From NCBI GenBank assembly GCA_913060895.1, contig CAJXSN010000004.1, positions 151,036-215,035 on the forward strand: 64,000 nt of DNA, in the 5' to 3' direction. Below are positions 29,168 through 37,362 of the stretch, one piece after another. Position 1 is the stretch's first letter, and every line of letters starts with the position of its first letter. This DNA comes from an uncultured Sphingomonadaceae bacterium. Lineage in GTDB: Bacteria; Pseudomonadota; Alphaproteobacteria; Sphingomonadales; Sphingomonadaceae. The notes under the pieces were generated by a model that did not search any database, was not told where the DNA came from, and saw only the letters and a program-made list of their open reading frames with translations. The position numbers and the translations under genes were made by a program.

Positions 29168-29926
29168 ATGCCACAAACCAAGACAGCCAGAGTCTACCGG
29201 ATGGTCATGCCTGACCATGTATGCCCCTATGGCCTGAAAACAGTCGACTTGCTGAAGCGAGAAGGCTTCGTAGTGGAGGACCACCATCTTGAAACGCGCG
29301 AGGAAACCGACGCATTCAAAGCGAAGCATGGCGTCCAAACCACACCGCAGACATTCATCGATGGGCAGCGCATCGGCGGATACGATGATCTGCGCGAACA
29401 TTTCGGCAAATCGGTGCAGGAAGAAGGGGATACCAGCTATCAGCCAGTAATCGCAATTTTCGGCGTGGCCTTCCTGCTTGGGTTGGCGATCAGTTGGTAT
29501 GTCTTTGAAACAGTTTTCACGATTCAGGCAATTGAATGGTTCGTGAGCCTATCGATGGCTTTCCTCGCAGTGCAGAAGCTACAGGATCTTCGCAGCTTTT
29601 CGACGATGTTCCTCAATTATGACCTGCTGGCTCGCCGGTGGGTACCCTACGGCTTCGTGTACCCCTTTGCCGAAGCTCTCGCGGGCGTACTGATGGTCGC
29701 GCATACGTTGCCGATTATCTCCGTCCCGGTTGCCTTGTTCATCGGCACGATTGGCGCCATCAGCGTGTTCAAGGCGGTATATATCGACAAACGAGAGCTG
29801 AAATGCGCCTGTGTCGGCGGTAGCTCGAATGTGCCGCTCGGCTTCGTCTCGCTTACCGAAAACCTGTTCATGATCGGAATGGGGCTCTGGATGGGGGCCA
29901 AGGCCCTCGGCTGGATTACACTGTAA
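29168..29926 (+). CDS. Glutaredoxin-MauE fusion membrane protein
   Basis: 252 residues. Residues 1-90 form a glutaredoxin-like domain with MPDHVCPYGLKTVDLLKREGF and TPQTFIDGQRIGGYDDL; its active site is C-PYG-L, a single-cysteine variant. From about residue 95 come four hydrophobic helices of the MauE/DoxX type, and the loop ELKCACVGGSSNVPLGFVSLTEN has a conserved CxC. Such fusions accompany copper loci and are thought to move reducing power for thiols across the membrane, perhaps for a copper chaperone. It is co-transcribed with csoR and the DUF305 gene. Confidence 0.83.
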   Translation: MPQTKTARVYRMVMPDHVCPYGLKTVDLLKREGFVVEDHHLETREETDAFKAKHGVQTTPQTFIDGQRIGGYDDLREHFGKSVQEEGDTSYQPVIAIFGVAFLLGLAISWYVFETVFTIQAIEWFVSLSMAFLAVQKLQDLRSFSTMFLNYDLLARRWVPYGFVYPFAEALAGVLMVAHTLPIISVPVALFIGTIGAISVFKAVYIDKRELKCACVGGSSNVPLGFVSLTENLFMIGMGLWMGAKALGWITL

Positions 29927-29950
29927 ACCTGACCGGCAGGAGAAAGACTG

Positions 29951-30478
29951 ATGCAACACGAAGACGATAAGGCCAGCCAGGGCCATTACGGACGGTTCAT
30001 GGCAATGATCGGCACATCGACCGCGATCATGTTCGGTCTGATGTATCTCAACACCTACGAACTTGGTCATGTATTCTGGAGCGAAACGCGGTTCTGGATG
30101 ACTTTCGTAATGGGGGCTGTGATGGCAGTCATCATGTTGCTGTTCATGTGGGGCATGTATCGCAATCAAACGAAAAACTGGATCATTCTGGGCGTCGCTG
30201 CGCTGGTATTCGGCGCGGCGCTTTTCCTCGTACGCAGTCAGACGACCATCAACGACAGCGAATGGATGTCAGCCATGATACCGCATCACTCCATCGCCAT
30301 CCTCACCAGCGAGCGCGCCGATATCGATGACCGGCGTGTTCGCGAACTGGCTGACGAGATTATAGAGGCTCAACGGCGTGAGATTGCAGAAATGGAATGG
30401 CTGATTGCCGACATCAAAGCAAATGGCGAGGCAACGAACGCAGGCGAAGCGGCAGCAAGGCCTGTGCCTGAATTCTAG
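29951..30478 (+). CDS. DUF305 membrane protein
   Basis: 175 residues with three hydrophobic helices in the N-terminal 80 residues and a DUF305 domain after them: SEWMSAMIPHHSIAILTSERADI with the MIPHH motif, and ELADEIIEAQRREIAEMEWLI. The HH and acidic residues suggest a metal-binding four-helix bundle. DUF305 proteins are common in copper- and silver-resistance loci; the function is unknown. It ends the csoR operon. Confidence 0.87.
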   Translation: MQHEDDKASQGHYGRFMAMIGTSTAIMFGLMYLNTYELGHVFWSETRFWMTFVMGAVMAVIMLLFMWGMYRNQTKNWIILGVAALVFGAALFLVRSQTTINDSEWMSAMIPHHSIAILTSERADIDDRRVRELADEIIEAQRREIAEMEWLIADIKANGEATNAGEAAARPVPEF

Positions 30479-30653
30479 TGTTGCCGGTGGCTCTTTTCGT
30501 ATCCTGACTTCGCACTCAGACCGAAATTTAGACTGTATAGGAATAGGACGCGGGATGTCCGTGTCGAAGCCGATATTATCAGAACTAAATGATCCGTGAG
30601 CGGTTCGGGTTGATGTTCTCTAACGGCCCAGTGCTTTTTTGCTGAATTAATTA

Positions 30654-30697
30654 TGGTGCACCCGAGAGGATTCGAACCTCTGGCCTCTGCCTTCGGA
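30654..30697 (-). other. 3' piece of tRNA-Arg(CCG): attachment site of the mobile element
   Basis: Read on the minus strand this 44-base segment is the 3' part of a tRNA-Arg: anticodon arm with CCG followed by a T-arm with TTCGAAT and the acceptor 3' strand plus CCA. The sequence departs from any tRNA immediately beyond the anticodon (after 30697). This is the usual att repeat of a tRNA-targeting integrase; the integrase gene starts 185 bases further on. No second copy was seen in the window, so the other end and the complete tRNA lie outside. Confidence 0.82.
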
Positions 30698-30882
30698 GCA
30701 ATTTGGGCTGACTATCCGAATTGCACGCTAGGACACGCCATGACACGATATGCCACTGAAACTAATAGACAATTTACTTCCTTGCACCGAAATTCATATC
30801 CGAAGCTTCGCTCTGACTTTCCTCCTGCTGCTTCCGTGGTGCTTCCGCGGAAACAGCAGGTTCACGAAGGAGGCATCGCATA

Positions 30883-32229
30883 ATGGCCAAACTAACAAAG
30901 CGCGTCGTGGACGCGGCAGCGGTCCGTGAGAAGGACTATTTCATCTGGGACGACGAACTGCCAGGTTTCGGCCTGCGCGTGTTCGGATCTGGCAAGCGCA
31001 GCTATCTGATCCAGTATCGGGCTGCGGGTCGGACCCGTCGCTACACCATCGGGCTTCACGGAATCTGGACCGCAGAAACTGCGCGTCAGGAAGCCAAGGT
31101 GCAACTCGGTCGGGTGGCACAGGGTGACAACCCTTCAGAAGAACGCCTGCTCGATCATCAAGCGCTTACCGTGAAGGAGCTGTGCTCCATGTATCTGAAG
31201 GATCTCGACGCCGGTCTTATCCTTGGGAAAGGCGGTCGGCCGAAAAAGACAACGACAATCATCACTGACACTGGCCGAATCCACCGACACATCATGCCCC
31301 TCATTGGCAACCGGCGCGTCAAAGATCTCACGAAAACCGACATCACCAAGGTCATGAAGGACATCATGGCCGGTAAGACCGCTGTGTCTGTCAAAACGAA
31401 GAAACTGCGCGGCAAGGCCGTCGTCACGGGCGGTGCCGGCACGGCCACGCGAACGGTCGGGCTTTTGGGTGGTATCTTCACCTACGCAATGGAAGCCGGG
31501 GTCATAACGACCAATCCGGCACATGGCATCCGCAAGCCGAAGGACAATGTGCGTGACCGGCGTCTGACGGAAGCTGAATATAGGATTTTGGGCGAAATTC
31601 TACGAACAGCAGCCGCGAACCCCAAATTTACAATGACGGCCGATGTTATTCGGCAGATTGCACTTACCGGGTGCCGGCGAAGTGAAATCATCGGGCTCAT
31701 GTGGCGCGAAGCCGATACGGACGCAAGCTGCCTACGCCTAACGGACAGCAAAGAGGGCGCATCTGTTCGCCCTGTCGGGCTCGCCGTCGTCGAATATCTG
31801 GAGGAGCGCCGAAAGACCGCGACGGGCCCGTATGTTTTTCCTGGCCAGGACGAAGACAATGCGTTTGGCAGCTTCCCCAATCACTGGAAACAGATTTTCA
31901 GAAACTCTCTGCTTTCCGATGTGACCCCGCATGTTTTGCGTCACAGCTTCGCGAGCATCGCCAATGACCTTGGGTTTACCGAGGTCACGATTGCCGCATT
32001 GGTTGGCCATTCCAAAGGAACCGTCACCAGCAAATATATCCATACGTTAGACACTGCCCTGATTATGGCTGCCGATACGATCTCCGGCTACATTCAAGGC
32101 CTGCTAGACGGAATTGAGTTCAAACAGACTGCTTACGCGCTGGATTGGGGTTCTCGAAAGGCGGCGCTCGCTCTGTTCCTTGAGAATGCGACGGGAAAAG
32201 AGCAGGAAAAGTTATCAGTCGCCTCCTAG
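30883..32229 (+). CDS. P4-type tyrosine integrase
   Basis: 448 residues. The N-terminus matches the DUF4102 arm-binding domain (YFIWDDELPGFGLRVFGSGKRSYLIQYR), then a core-binding domain, then a catalytic domain with ALTGCRRSEIIGLMW, HVLRHSFAS (HxxR) and TSKYIHTLD (tyrosine nucleophile). It should catalyse integration and excision at a tRNA 3' end, here the tRNA-Arg site at 30,654-30,697. A GAAGGAG ribosome-binding site precedes the ATG. It is transcribed away from the att site and into the element. Confidence 0.93.
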   Translation: MAKLTKRVVDAAAVREKDYFIWDDELPGFGLRVFGSGKRSYLIQYRAAGRTRRYTIGLHGIWTAETARQEAKVQLGRVAQGDNPSEERLLDHQALTVKELCSMYLKDLDAGLILGKGGRPKKTTTIITDTGRIHRHIMPLIGNRRVKDLTKTDITKVMKDIMAGKTAVSVKTKKLRGKAVVTGGAGTATRTVGLLGGIFTYAMEAGVITTNPAHGIRKPKDNVRDRRLTEAEYRILGEILRTAAANPKFTMTADVIRQIALTGCRRSEIIGLMWREADTDASCLRLTDSKEGASVRPVGLAVVEYLEERRKTATGPYVFPGQDEDNAFGSFPNHWKQIFRNSLLSDVTPHVLRHSFASIANDLGFTEVTIAALVGHSKGTVTSKYIHTLDTALIMAADTISGYIQGLLDGIEFKQTAYALDWGSRKAALALFLENATGKEQEKLSVAS

Positions 32230-32299
32230 CCTTGGAGCTTTTCGAGCAAAGGATGCGGACTGGGCCTGACGTCGGCCTGGTCCGCGCCGCGCTTAAGTC

Positions 32300-33334
32300 C
32301 TATGCTGCAGGACAACGTATAAATTTCTCGGCAGCGCCGTCGAGAAACACGCGTTCGATGTGATGTCCTGCGCCTTCAACGAGGCTACGCGCTACCATTG
32401 GCAGCTCGCGAATTGAACGCTGAACGTCATCCAACGCGATGGGACTGTCGCTTTCTGGCACATCAATGCGTGTCACGTTGTTCTTGCCTGCCAGCAAATA
32501 AGCCTGACCGAGAGCATTACGTGATTGTGCTCGCGATGCCGCATTAAAGGCGCGCAAAAACGCCCAATCCTTAACGCCACCGTTTCGCACTCGCTCATCT
32601 ATGGTGAAAGTAACTTCGCCCGTTCCGAGGCTGAGGATACGCACATCCTCGCGCGCAAGATCATAGCAAGCAAGAGCGTCAACGAGTGCATTCATGACCG
32701 GATTGTTGGCCCAGATGCCACCGTCGATCATGACATAGCCGTCGTCCTCAACGCCAGGATAGTAGGACGGCGCAGCGGTCGTGTGGAGTGCGACATGCGC
32801 GAATTTCTTGTGGCGGTCCTTCTGATAATCGGGGTGGTGCGGCGTCTTATAGAGGAAGGGCTCGCCGTGGCGTCCCTCAAAACTCGGGATCACCAGCCGG
32901 GTGACGGCGCTATCCAGCACCTTGTCGCCGAATATCCGCAGCAACTCCTCCTTGAGAGCAGCTTGGTTGTGCTTCGGCTTGAACAGCCAGCGCAGAACCC
33001 TCGACACCTTCCCAATCCCGGCCGCTGGCGGAAAGATGTACTCGCCGCGTTCGAGATAGATGTTTAGCGCCTGTTGGGCAGTCATACCGTGAGCAAGAGC
33101 GAGCGCGATAATACCGCCTGTTGACGTGCCCGCGATCATGTCAAAGTGATTGGCGATCGAACCGCCATTTAAAAAACGGTTTTCGAGCTCAGCAAGGACT
33201 GCCGCAGGAAAGACGCCGCGAATGCCGCCGCCATCGATCGACAAAATGCGAAAAGGGCGACCTTGCGGCCATGGCTGCTTCAGACGCGTGTGCTGAATCG
33301 TGCCGTCCGAGCGTCGCGGTGGAATATAACTCAT
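32300..33334 (-). CDS. Patatin-like phospholipase, CBASS effector (CapV type)
   Basis: 344 residues. The oxyanion-hole motif DGGGIRG (34-40), the nucleophile elbow GTSTG (69-73) and the catalytic DGGIWANNP about residue 205 define a patatin lipase. In CBASS immunity CapV degrades membrane phospholipids when a cyclic dinucleotide binds, killing the infected cell. The assignment rests on linkage: it overlaps the E2-like gene by 4 bases, and that overlaps the CD-NTase gene by 4 bases. A standalone lipase without this context would be called differently. Confidence 0.88.
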   Translation of the reverse strand: MSYIPPRRSDGTIQHTRLKQPWPQGRPFRILSIDGGGIRGVFPAAVLAELENRFLNGGSIANHFDMIAGTSTGGIIALALAHGMTAQQALNIYLERGEYIFPPAAGIGKVSRVLRWLFKPKHNQAALKEELLRIFGDKVLDSAVTRLVIPSFEGRHGEPFLYKTPHHPDYQKDRHKKFAHVALHTTAAPSYYPGVEDDGYVMIDGGIWANNPVMNALVDALACYDLAREDVRILSLGTGEVTFTIDERVRNGGVKDWAFLRAFNAASRAQSRNALGQAYLLAGKNNVTRIDVPESDSPIALDDVQRSIRELPMVARSLVEGAGHHIERVFLDGAAEKFIRCPAA

Positions 33335-33786
33335 TGGATGCTCTCCATTGCCTCAGGGGATTGCAATCCGGCGTGGCGTCCGCCGCCGGTCCAGCGCCCA
33401 GTCATCAACCAAAGTTCGTAGCAGGCGAGCCAATCGAGCGCCCAAGGCACGGTTGTGCTGGCAATAGTCATTGCTGCTGTCCATTCGTGCTCACGAGGAT
33501 CAAATAGACAAAGCGTAGGATCCTCTGCGGGCGGATAGACATGGGGCAGCTGCCCCTCGGAATTTCCCGGTAAACGGATCAGCTCTGGTGAGAGCACGCG
33601 CACCTCAGGAAATGCTCCGAGTTTGTATCGTATCTCCAGTGAGTAGTTCGCATATTGCGGCCTAACACGCCCTACCCAGCGGGCCGATTGCGCGCGACGG
33701 TCGACACCCCGCGCAGCGAACTGCGGCCAGGCGGCTTTCATAGATCTGACCTGTTTGTCGATGGAAAGGATAGCCGCCATCGTCAT
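33331..33786 (-). CDS. E2-like protein of a short type II CBASS
   Basis: 151 residues. It contains PHVYPPAEDPTLCLFDPREHEW, with histidine 82 and cysteine 93 placed as in bacterial ubiquitin-conjugating E2 domains; a second conserved block is TIASTTVPWALDWLACYELW. No E1 or JAB domain is fused, and no separate one is nearby, so this is the E2-only form. In such systems the E2 cysteine primes the CD-NTase by conjugation to its C-terminus. It overlaps both neighbours by 4 bases. Confidence 0.8.
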   Translation of the reverse strand: MTMAAILSIDKQVRSMKAAWPQFAARGVDRRAQSARWVGRVRPQYANYSLEIRYKLGAFPEVRVLSPELIRLPGNSEGQLPHVYPPAEDPTLCLFDPREHEWTAAMTIASTTVPWALDWLACYELWLMTGRWTGGGRHAGLQSPEAMESIQ

Positions 33787-35042
33787 AGCTTCTTCCCGAA
33801 GAACGTGTGCGGCCGCGCTGTCGCGACCGCCGGGTTAATCATAGGGGCAGTGACCGCTGCGGCAGAGGGCAATAGCACAGCGCCCCGCCGGCTATAGAGC
33901 TGGCGGGATTGCTGGATGCCGCCGCCAACTTCGGTTGCAATCTGATCGGCGGCCCGCGTCACAACGCGGTCACCAAAATTCTCACGCAAGACGTCCATCA
34001 TCGTGTTGGGGAACATCTCACCCTTGCGCATAGCCTCCAGCGAGCGCACGAGCTCACGTAGATACTCAGCGAATTCATTCTGCTGGGCGACAGATTCAGG
34101 CCAGCGGTCTGTAAAGACATCAGCCGCGCATACCGGATTGGCAACATGCAGGAGGCGCCCGTAGAGCGAGGCCTGTTCTATGTCACGGACAACCCAGTTT
34201 GCGATGCGAACAAGCATGGCGCTGAGCGACATATTCGGATGCGCAGCGAGTCCGGCATAGTAGGAAAGCATCACCGAAGGTGGGATACGTCCACTGTAGC
34301 TGGCATAACGGATATTGCGGTAGCGCTTCAGGAGCTGCAGCGCGAGCGTCGCCGTATTCTTGACGATGAAATCGCATTGCTCCGGCACATCGTCGACGTC
34401 AGCATCGGCGCGCGTGGCAAGACCGGCATGGTCTAGCCACCTCCGGTGGAACTCTTTCGCCATGCGGACTTCCAGCGGCGTCCGGCTCGCGTACCACTGC
34501 GCAAAACCGTAGGCGTTCATGTCGACAAAACTATCGTCTTCGGAGCGGCGCGGACCTTTGGCGTGGGTGATCAGACTTTCGCGATCGAGCGTACCATAGG
34601 CGCGTAGCGATGGGGTGACATCGAGATGCATCTTATCAGCGTAGAACAGGGTGACGCAGCGCGTCTGTCGCAGCACCCGTTGCACAGGATAGTCACTCAG
34701 CGCGGATTCGAGCTCATTCAGGATTTCGAGAGGCGCCATATCGCGGAAACGGCCCCCGAGCTGTGAAACAATGTCGAGATCATATTCGTCATCAGTGCCG
34801 CGCGTCGAAATCGTAGCATCGATCGCCATGGATCCCTGCGGATAAAAGTGCTCGATCTGGTCAGCGAAGGCCGCCTTACCCTCGATATGGCGCCGTACCG
34901 CTTCGTAGCGTGATTTCGCCTTGTCATGCAGCGAAGGCGGCAGCTGAACGCTGAGGGCGACCTCGGCAAGAATACGGTCGAGAGGGTCGTCGAAGGGATT
35001 GATTCCTGTCGGCATAATCTGGGTGTTCACATTGATCTCCAT
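33783..35042 (-). CDS. CBASS CD-NTase (cGAS/DncV-like)
   Basis: 419 residues from the ATG at 35042; a GTG at 35075 and an ATG at 35015 are alternative starts. The nucleotidyltransferase core shows PQGSMAID (G70, S71), DEYDLDIV with the metal-binding aspartates at 88 and 90, and HLDVTPS with the third aspartate near 141, followed by the helical OAS1-C-like half. The enzyme makes a cyclic oligonucleotide on phage infection that switches on the patatin effector. The C-terminus ends FFGKKL; in related systems this tail is the site attached by the E2. The ligand made cannot be read from sequence. Confidence 0.9.
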   Translation of the reverse strand: MEINVNTQIMPTGINPFDDPLDRILAEVALSVQLPPSLHDKAKSRYEAVRRHIEGKAAFADQIEHFYPQGSMAIDATISTRGTDDEYDLDIVSQLGGRFRDMAPLEILNELESALSDYPVQRVLRQTRCVTLFYADKMHLDVTPSLRAYGTLDRESLITHAKGPRRSEDDSFVDMNAYGFAQWYASRTPLEVRMAKEFHRRWLDHAGLATRADADVDDVPEQCDFIVKNTATLALQLLKRYRNIRYASYSGRIPPSVMLSYYAGLAAHPNMSLSAMLVRIANWVVRDIEQASLYGRLLHVANPVCAADVFTDRWPESVAQQNEFAEYLRELVRSLEAMRKGEMFPNTMMDVLRENFGDRVVTRAADQIATEVGGGIQQSRQLYSRRGAVLLPSAAAVTAPMINPAVATARPHTFFGKKL

Positions 35043-35115
35043 GGCGGGCTGGACTGCATTTTTGCATCTCGTCACCGCCCGCGCGGAGTTCGGGATGATA
35101 TGAGCTTAGATACCT

Positions 35116-35183
35116 CTACTCCGAACAAAATGGGGAGCTTGAATACGTCTGTCAAGGGGCATAGAATATAGCTACTCCGAACA
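35116..35183. promoter_or_regulatory. Divergent CBASS/CapH promoters with repeated operator
   Basis: A 12-base word CTACTCCGAACA occurs at 35116-35127 and again at 35172-35183. A plus-strand promoter TTGAAT (35139-35144), 17-base spacer and TAGAAT (35162-35167) places the second copy over the start site of the HTH-protease operon. On the minus strand TTGACA (35155-35150), 17 bases, then CATTTT (35132-35127) places the first copy over the start of the CBASS operon. One regulator could thus silence both operons. Confidence 0.55.
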
Positions 35184-35217
35184 CGGGCTTGGGTTGAGCT
35201 AAGCGAAAGGACTAATT

Positions 35218-35538
35218 ATGAAATTTGGTGTACGGATCAAAGACTTGCGGACAAGAAAAGGTCTGACGCTCGATCAGCTTGCGCAGGAAACGGGCTCATC
35301 GAAGAGCTACATCTGGGAGCTAGAGAACAAGAATCCACCCAGACCTTCTGCCGAAAAATTGTCCGCGATTGCGAGTGCCCTAGGGGTGACCGTCGACTAC
35401 TTGATAGGAAGCGACAAGCAGACACTCAGCCAAGCGGAGGATACCGCGTTCTTCCGGCAATATAGCGGCCTTCCCGAGGAGACGCGTCGGCAGATTCGCG
35501 AGATGGCGAGCATCTTGGATACGAAATCGCGCAAATGA
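35218..35538 (+). CDS. XRE-family HTH regulator, CapH-like
   Basis: 106 residues. A Cro/CI helix-turn-helix fills residues 5-65 (KDLRTRKGLTLDQLAQETGSSKSYIWELE), then a short helical tail with an ARREI-type segment. It overlaps by 4 bases an ImmA/IrrE protease gene and faces a CBASS operon. HTH-protease pairs of this kind (CapH/CapP) are known to repress CBASS until the protease cleaves the repressor on DNA damage. The name CapH is an inference from context. Confidence 0.85.
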   Translation: MKFGVRIKDLRTRKGLTLDQLAQETGSSKSYIWELENKNPPRPSAEKLSAIASALGVTVDYLIGSDKQTLSQAEDTAFFRQYSGLPEETRRQIREMASILDTKSRK

Positions 35539-36458
35539 ACGAAGCAACCCGTCCTCGCCCGCTAAAAGAGGCTGCGCGCATCACGCAGATGCTGGACATC
35601 GTGCTCGGAGCGGATCGTTTTGATAAGGCGCCGGTCGATGTGATCGGACTAGCGTTGGAATACTCGCGCCAGGTCGCGCCCGATAGCCCTATCCACGAAG
35701 TCGTCGCGCGAGAAATGCCTGGCTGCGTCGGCGCGTTAGTCTATGGGGAAGCGCGACCACGCCAATGGGCAATTATGTACCATGTCGATCAATCGGACGG
35801 GCGTCGCTCATTTACCGTCGGACACGAGTTCGCCCATTACATCCTGCATCGTCAGCTAATCGAGCAGGATGGGAATTTCGACGGCGGTATTTATTGTGAT
35901 GAGAACGCGGTGGATCGCCGCGGTGGGTCTGGCATTGAGCAGGAAGCCGACGAGTTTACTGCGGCCTTGCTGATGCCGCTTCACGACTTTCGTAAACAGC
36001 AGCCGGCCACTGCAAAGGCTGACTTTGACACGCTCAGCCGCCTGGCGAAACGCTATGGGGTCTCGTTGACGGCAGCGATCCTACGCTGGCTAGAATATAC
36101 CGAAACACCGGCCATGATGGTTGTATCAAACGAGGGCTTTGCACATTGGGCGAAGCCCAGTCGGGCTGCGCTAAAGTCGGGGCGTTTCATCAGGACAAGG
36201 AACACTGTCTACGAGCTGCCATCGCAGGCCTTTGCCGCCAGACGCGATTATTCGGACAATGCTCTGAGAGGCATGACACAACAAGCTGGCGTCTGGTTTC
36301 CAGAGCCGGTCCACGAAATGTGCTTTCGCTCTGACAAATATGATCTGGAGATCACCGTGCTGCAGTTCGAAACAGACGGTCCGCGCTTGCAGGCCGAGGA
36401 GGAAGAAGTCGACGTCTTTGATCATTTCAAGCTAAGCGACCAAAGGCCCGTTTGGTAG
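35535..36458 (+). CDS. ImmA/IrrE-family metalloprotease, CapP-like
   Basis: 307 residues. The zinc protease motif HEFAH (97-101) and the downstream acidic EQEADEFTAALLMP form the active site typical of ImmA/IrrE. A C-terminal half of about 150 residues has no recognised motif and could sense a signal. In CBASS-linked pairs the protease is switched on by single-stranded DNA and cleaves CapH. It is co-translated with the HTH gene and converges on the unknown gene at 36,470 with only 11 bases between stops. Confidence 0.86.
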   Translation: MNEATRPRPLKEAARITQMLDIVLGADRFDKAPVDVIGLALEYSRQVAPDSPIHEVVAREMPGCVGALVYGEARPRQWAIMYHVDQSDGRRSFTVGHEFAHYILHRQLIEQDGNFDGGIYCDENAVDRRGGSGIEQEADEFTAALLMPLHDFRKQQPATAKADFDTLSRLAKRYGVSLTAAILRWLEYTETPAMMVVSNEGFAHWAKPSRAALKSGRFIRTRNTVYELPSQAFAARRDYSDNALRGMTQQAGVWFPEPVHEMCFRSDKYDLEITVLQFETDGPRLQAEEEEVDVFDHFKLSDQRPVW

Positions 36459-36469
36459 AGCGGCAATCG

Positions 36470-37351
36470 TCATCCGCCACGCCCGGTCCCTTTCAAGATT
36501 ATGCGCACGAATGCAAACATCCGCGTAAACAGATAGTCGAACTGATCCAGAGATGTCAGCGCTTCCTGCGTCGTCTCGGAATGACGTATCCGAAAGCTGT
36601 TCCCTATGGATGTCAGCTCAGCGGCCTCCCGCCCAAGGGCTTCCCTAAACCCAGAGCCCGCCGCGGCAACCCGATCCAGAAGCGCATCGGCCTGCGCGCG
36701 CTTATTGGCTCCCAGCTCCAGCGTCTTCAGTCGCTCAAAAGCGTCCCACAGCTTTTCCAGCGCGTCCTGCCGATCGTCAGGCTTTGGTGAGAGAAACCGT
36801 TGGCGAGCGGCTTCAAGCAACCGGTCCGTCTCTGCATCATCAGTCTGAAACATCGCCCAGCCGAGAGTGTCGGCGAGCGGCTGAGGGAGCAACCGACGCG
36901 CCTGCCCGGTCGATGTGATTTCATAGGCAACTGCATTCCGCCGAAACAGGAGGTTCACGTCTGCTACAAACCGCGTAAGGCCGGCATCCCTATCCCAGCT
37001 CAAATGATGGTGGCTGAAGTAAGAGTGATATCTGCCTTGAATTGGTTCGCCGACAGCACTGGCACAAAACTCGAGCAAATCGAGGATCACCGGCGTATCA
37101 GGCGCTTCGTTCACAGAAAGCGGCCACTCGACCCACGGTACTTCAGCGCTGAGCACCCGGCTGAAGGCCTGTACATCGCATCCGCACGGACTGTTCCCGT
37201 CGGAGCATTGTTCTGGAAAGCGAAAGCCAAACGAGCCATCGCCAATCCTCGTCTGGATCAAGCTGAAAAGGCCCGCCCACAGGCGCTCGTCAATGACATC
37301 GATTGTTGCAGGACGTGCCCCGTACTCACGATCCGTAAAATAGGTCGTCAC
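36470..37351 (-). CDS. Unknown protein downstream of AbiE toxin
   Basis: 293 residues from a GTG at 37351, which has a strong AGGGGG ribosome-binding site and begins 11 bases after the AbiEii stop. The N-terminal half (VTTYFTDREYGARPATIDVIDERLW) may be a separate domain with PCGCDVQAF; the C-terminal part, IGNSFRIRHSETTQEALTSLD then DYLFTRMFAFVRIIL, looks like the C-terminal region of some abortive-infection proteins, but I cannot name a family with confidence. Being third in the AbiE operon suggests a defence role. A HEPN RNase motif (RxxxxH) is not present in the expected form. Confidence 0.6.
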   Translation of the reverse strand: MTTYFTDREYGARPATIDVIDERLWAGLFSLIQTRIGDGSFGFRFPEQCSDGNSPCGCDVQAFSRVLSAEVPWVEWPLSVNEAPDTPVILDLLEFCASAVGEPIQGRYHSYFSHHHLSWDRDAGLTRFVADVNLLFRRNAVAYEITSTGQARRLLPQPLADTLGWAMFQTDDAETDRLLEAARQRFLSPKPDDRQDALEKLWDAFERLKTLELGANKRAQADALLDRVAAAGSGFREALGREAAELTSIGNSFRIRHSETTQEALTSLDQFDYLFTRMFAFVRIILKGTGRGG

Positions 37352-37362
37352 CTTTTTCCCCC

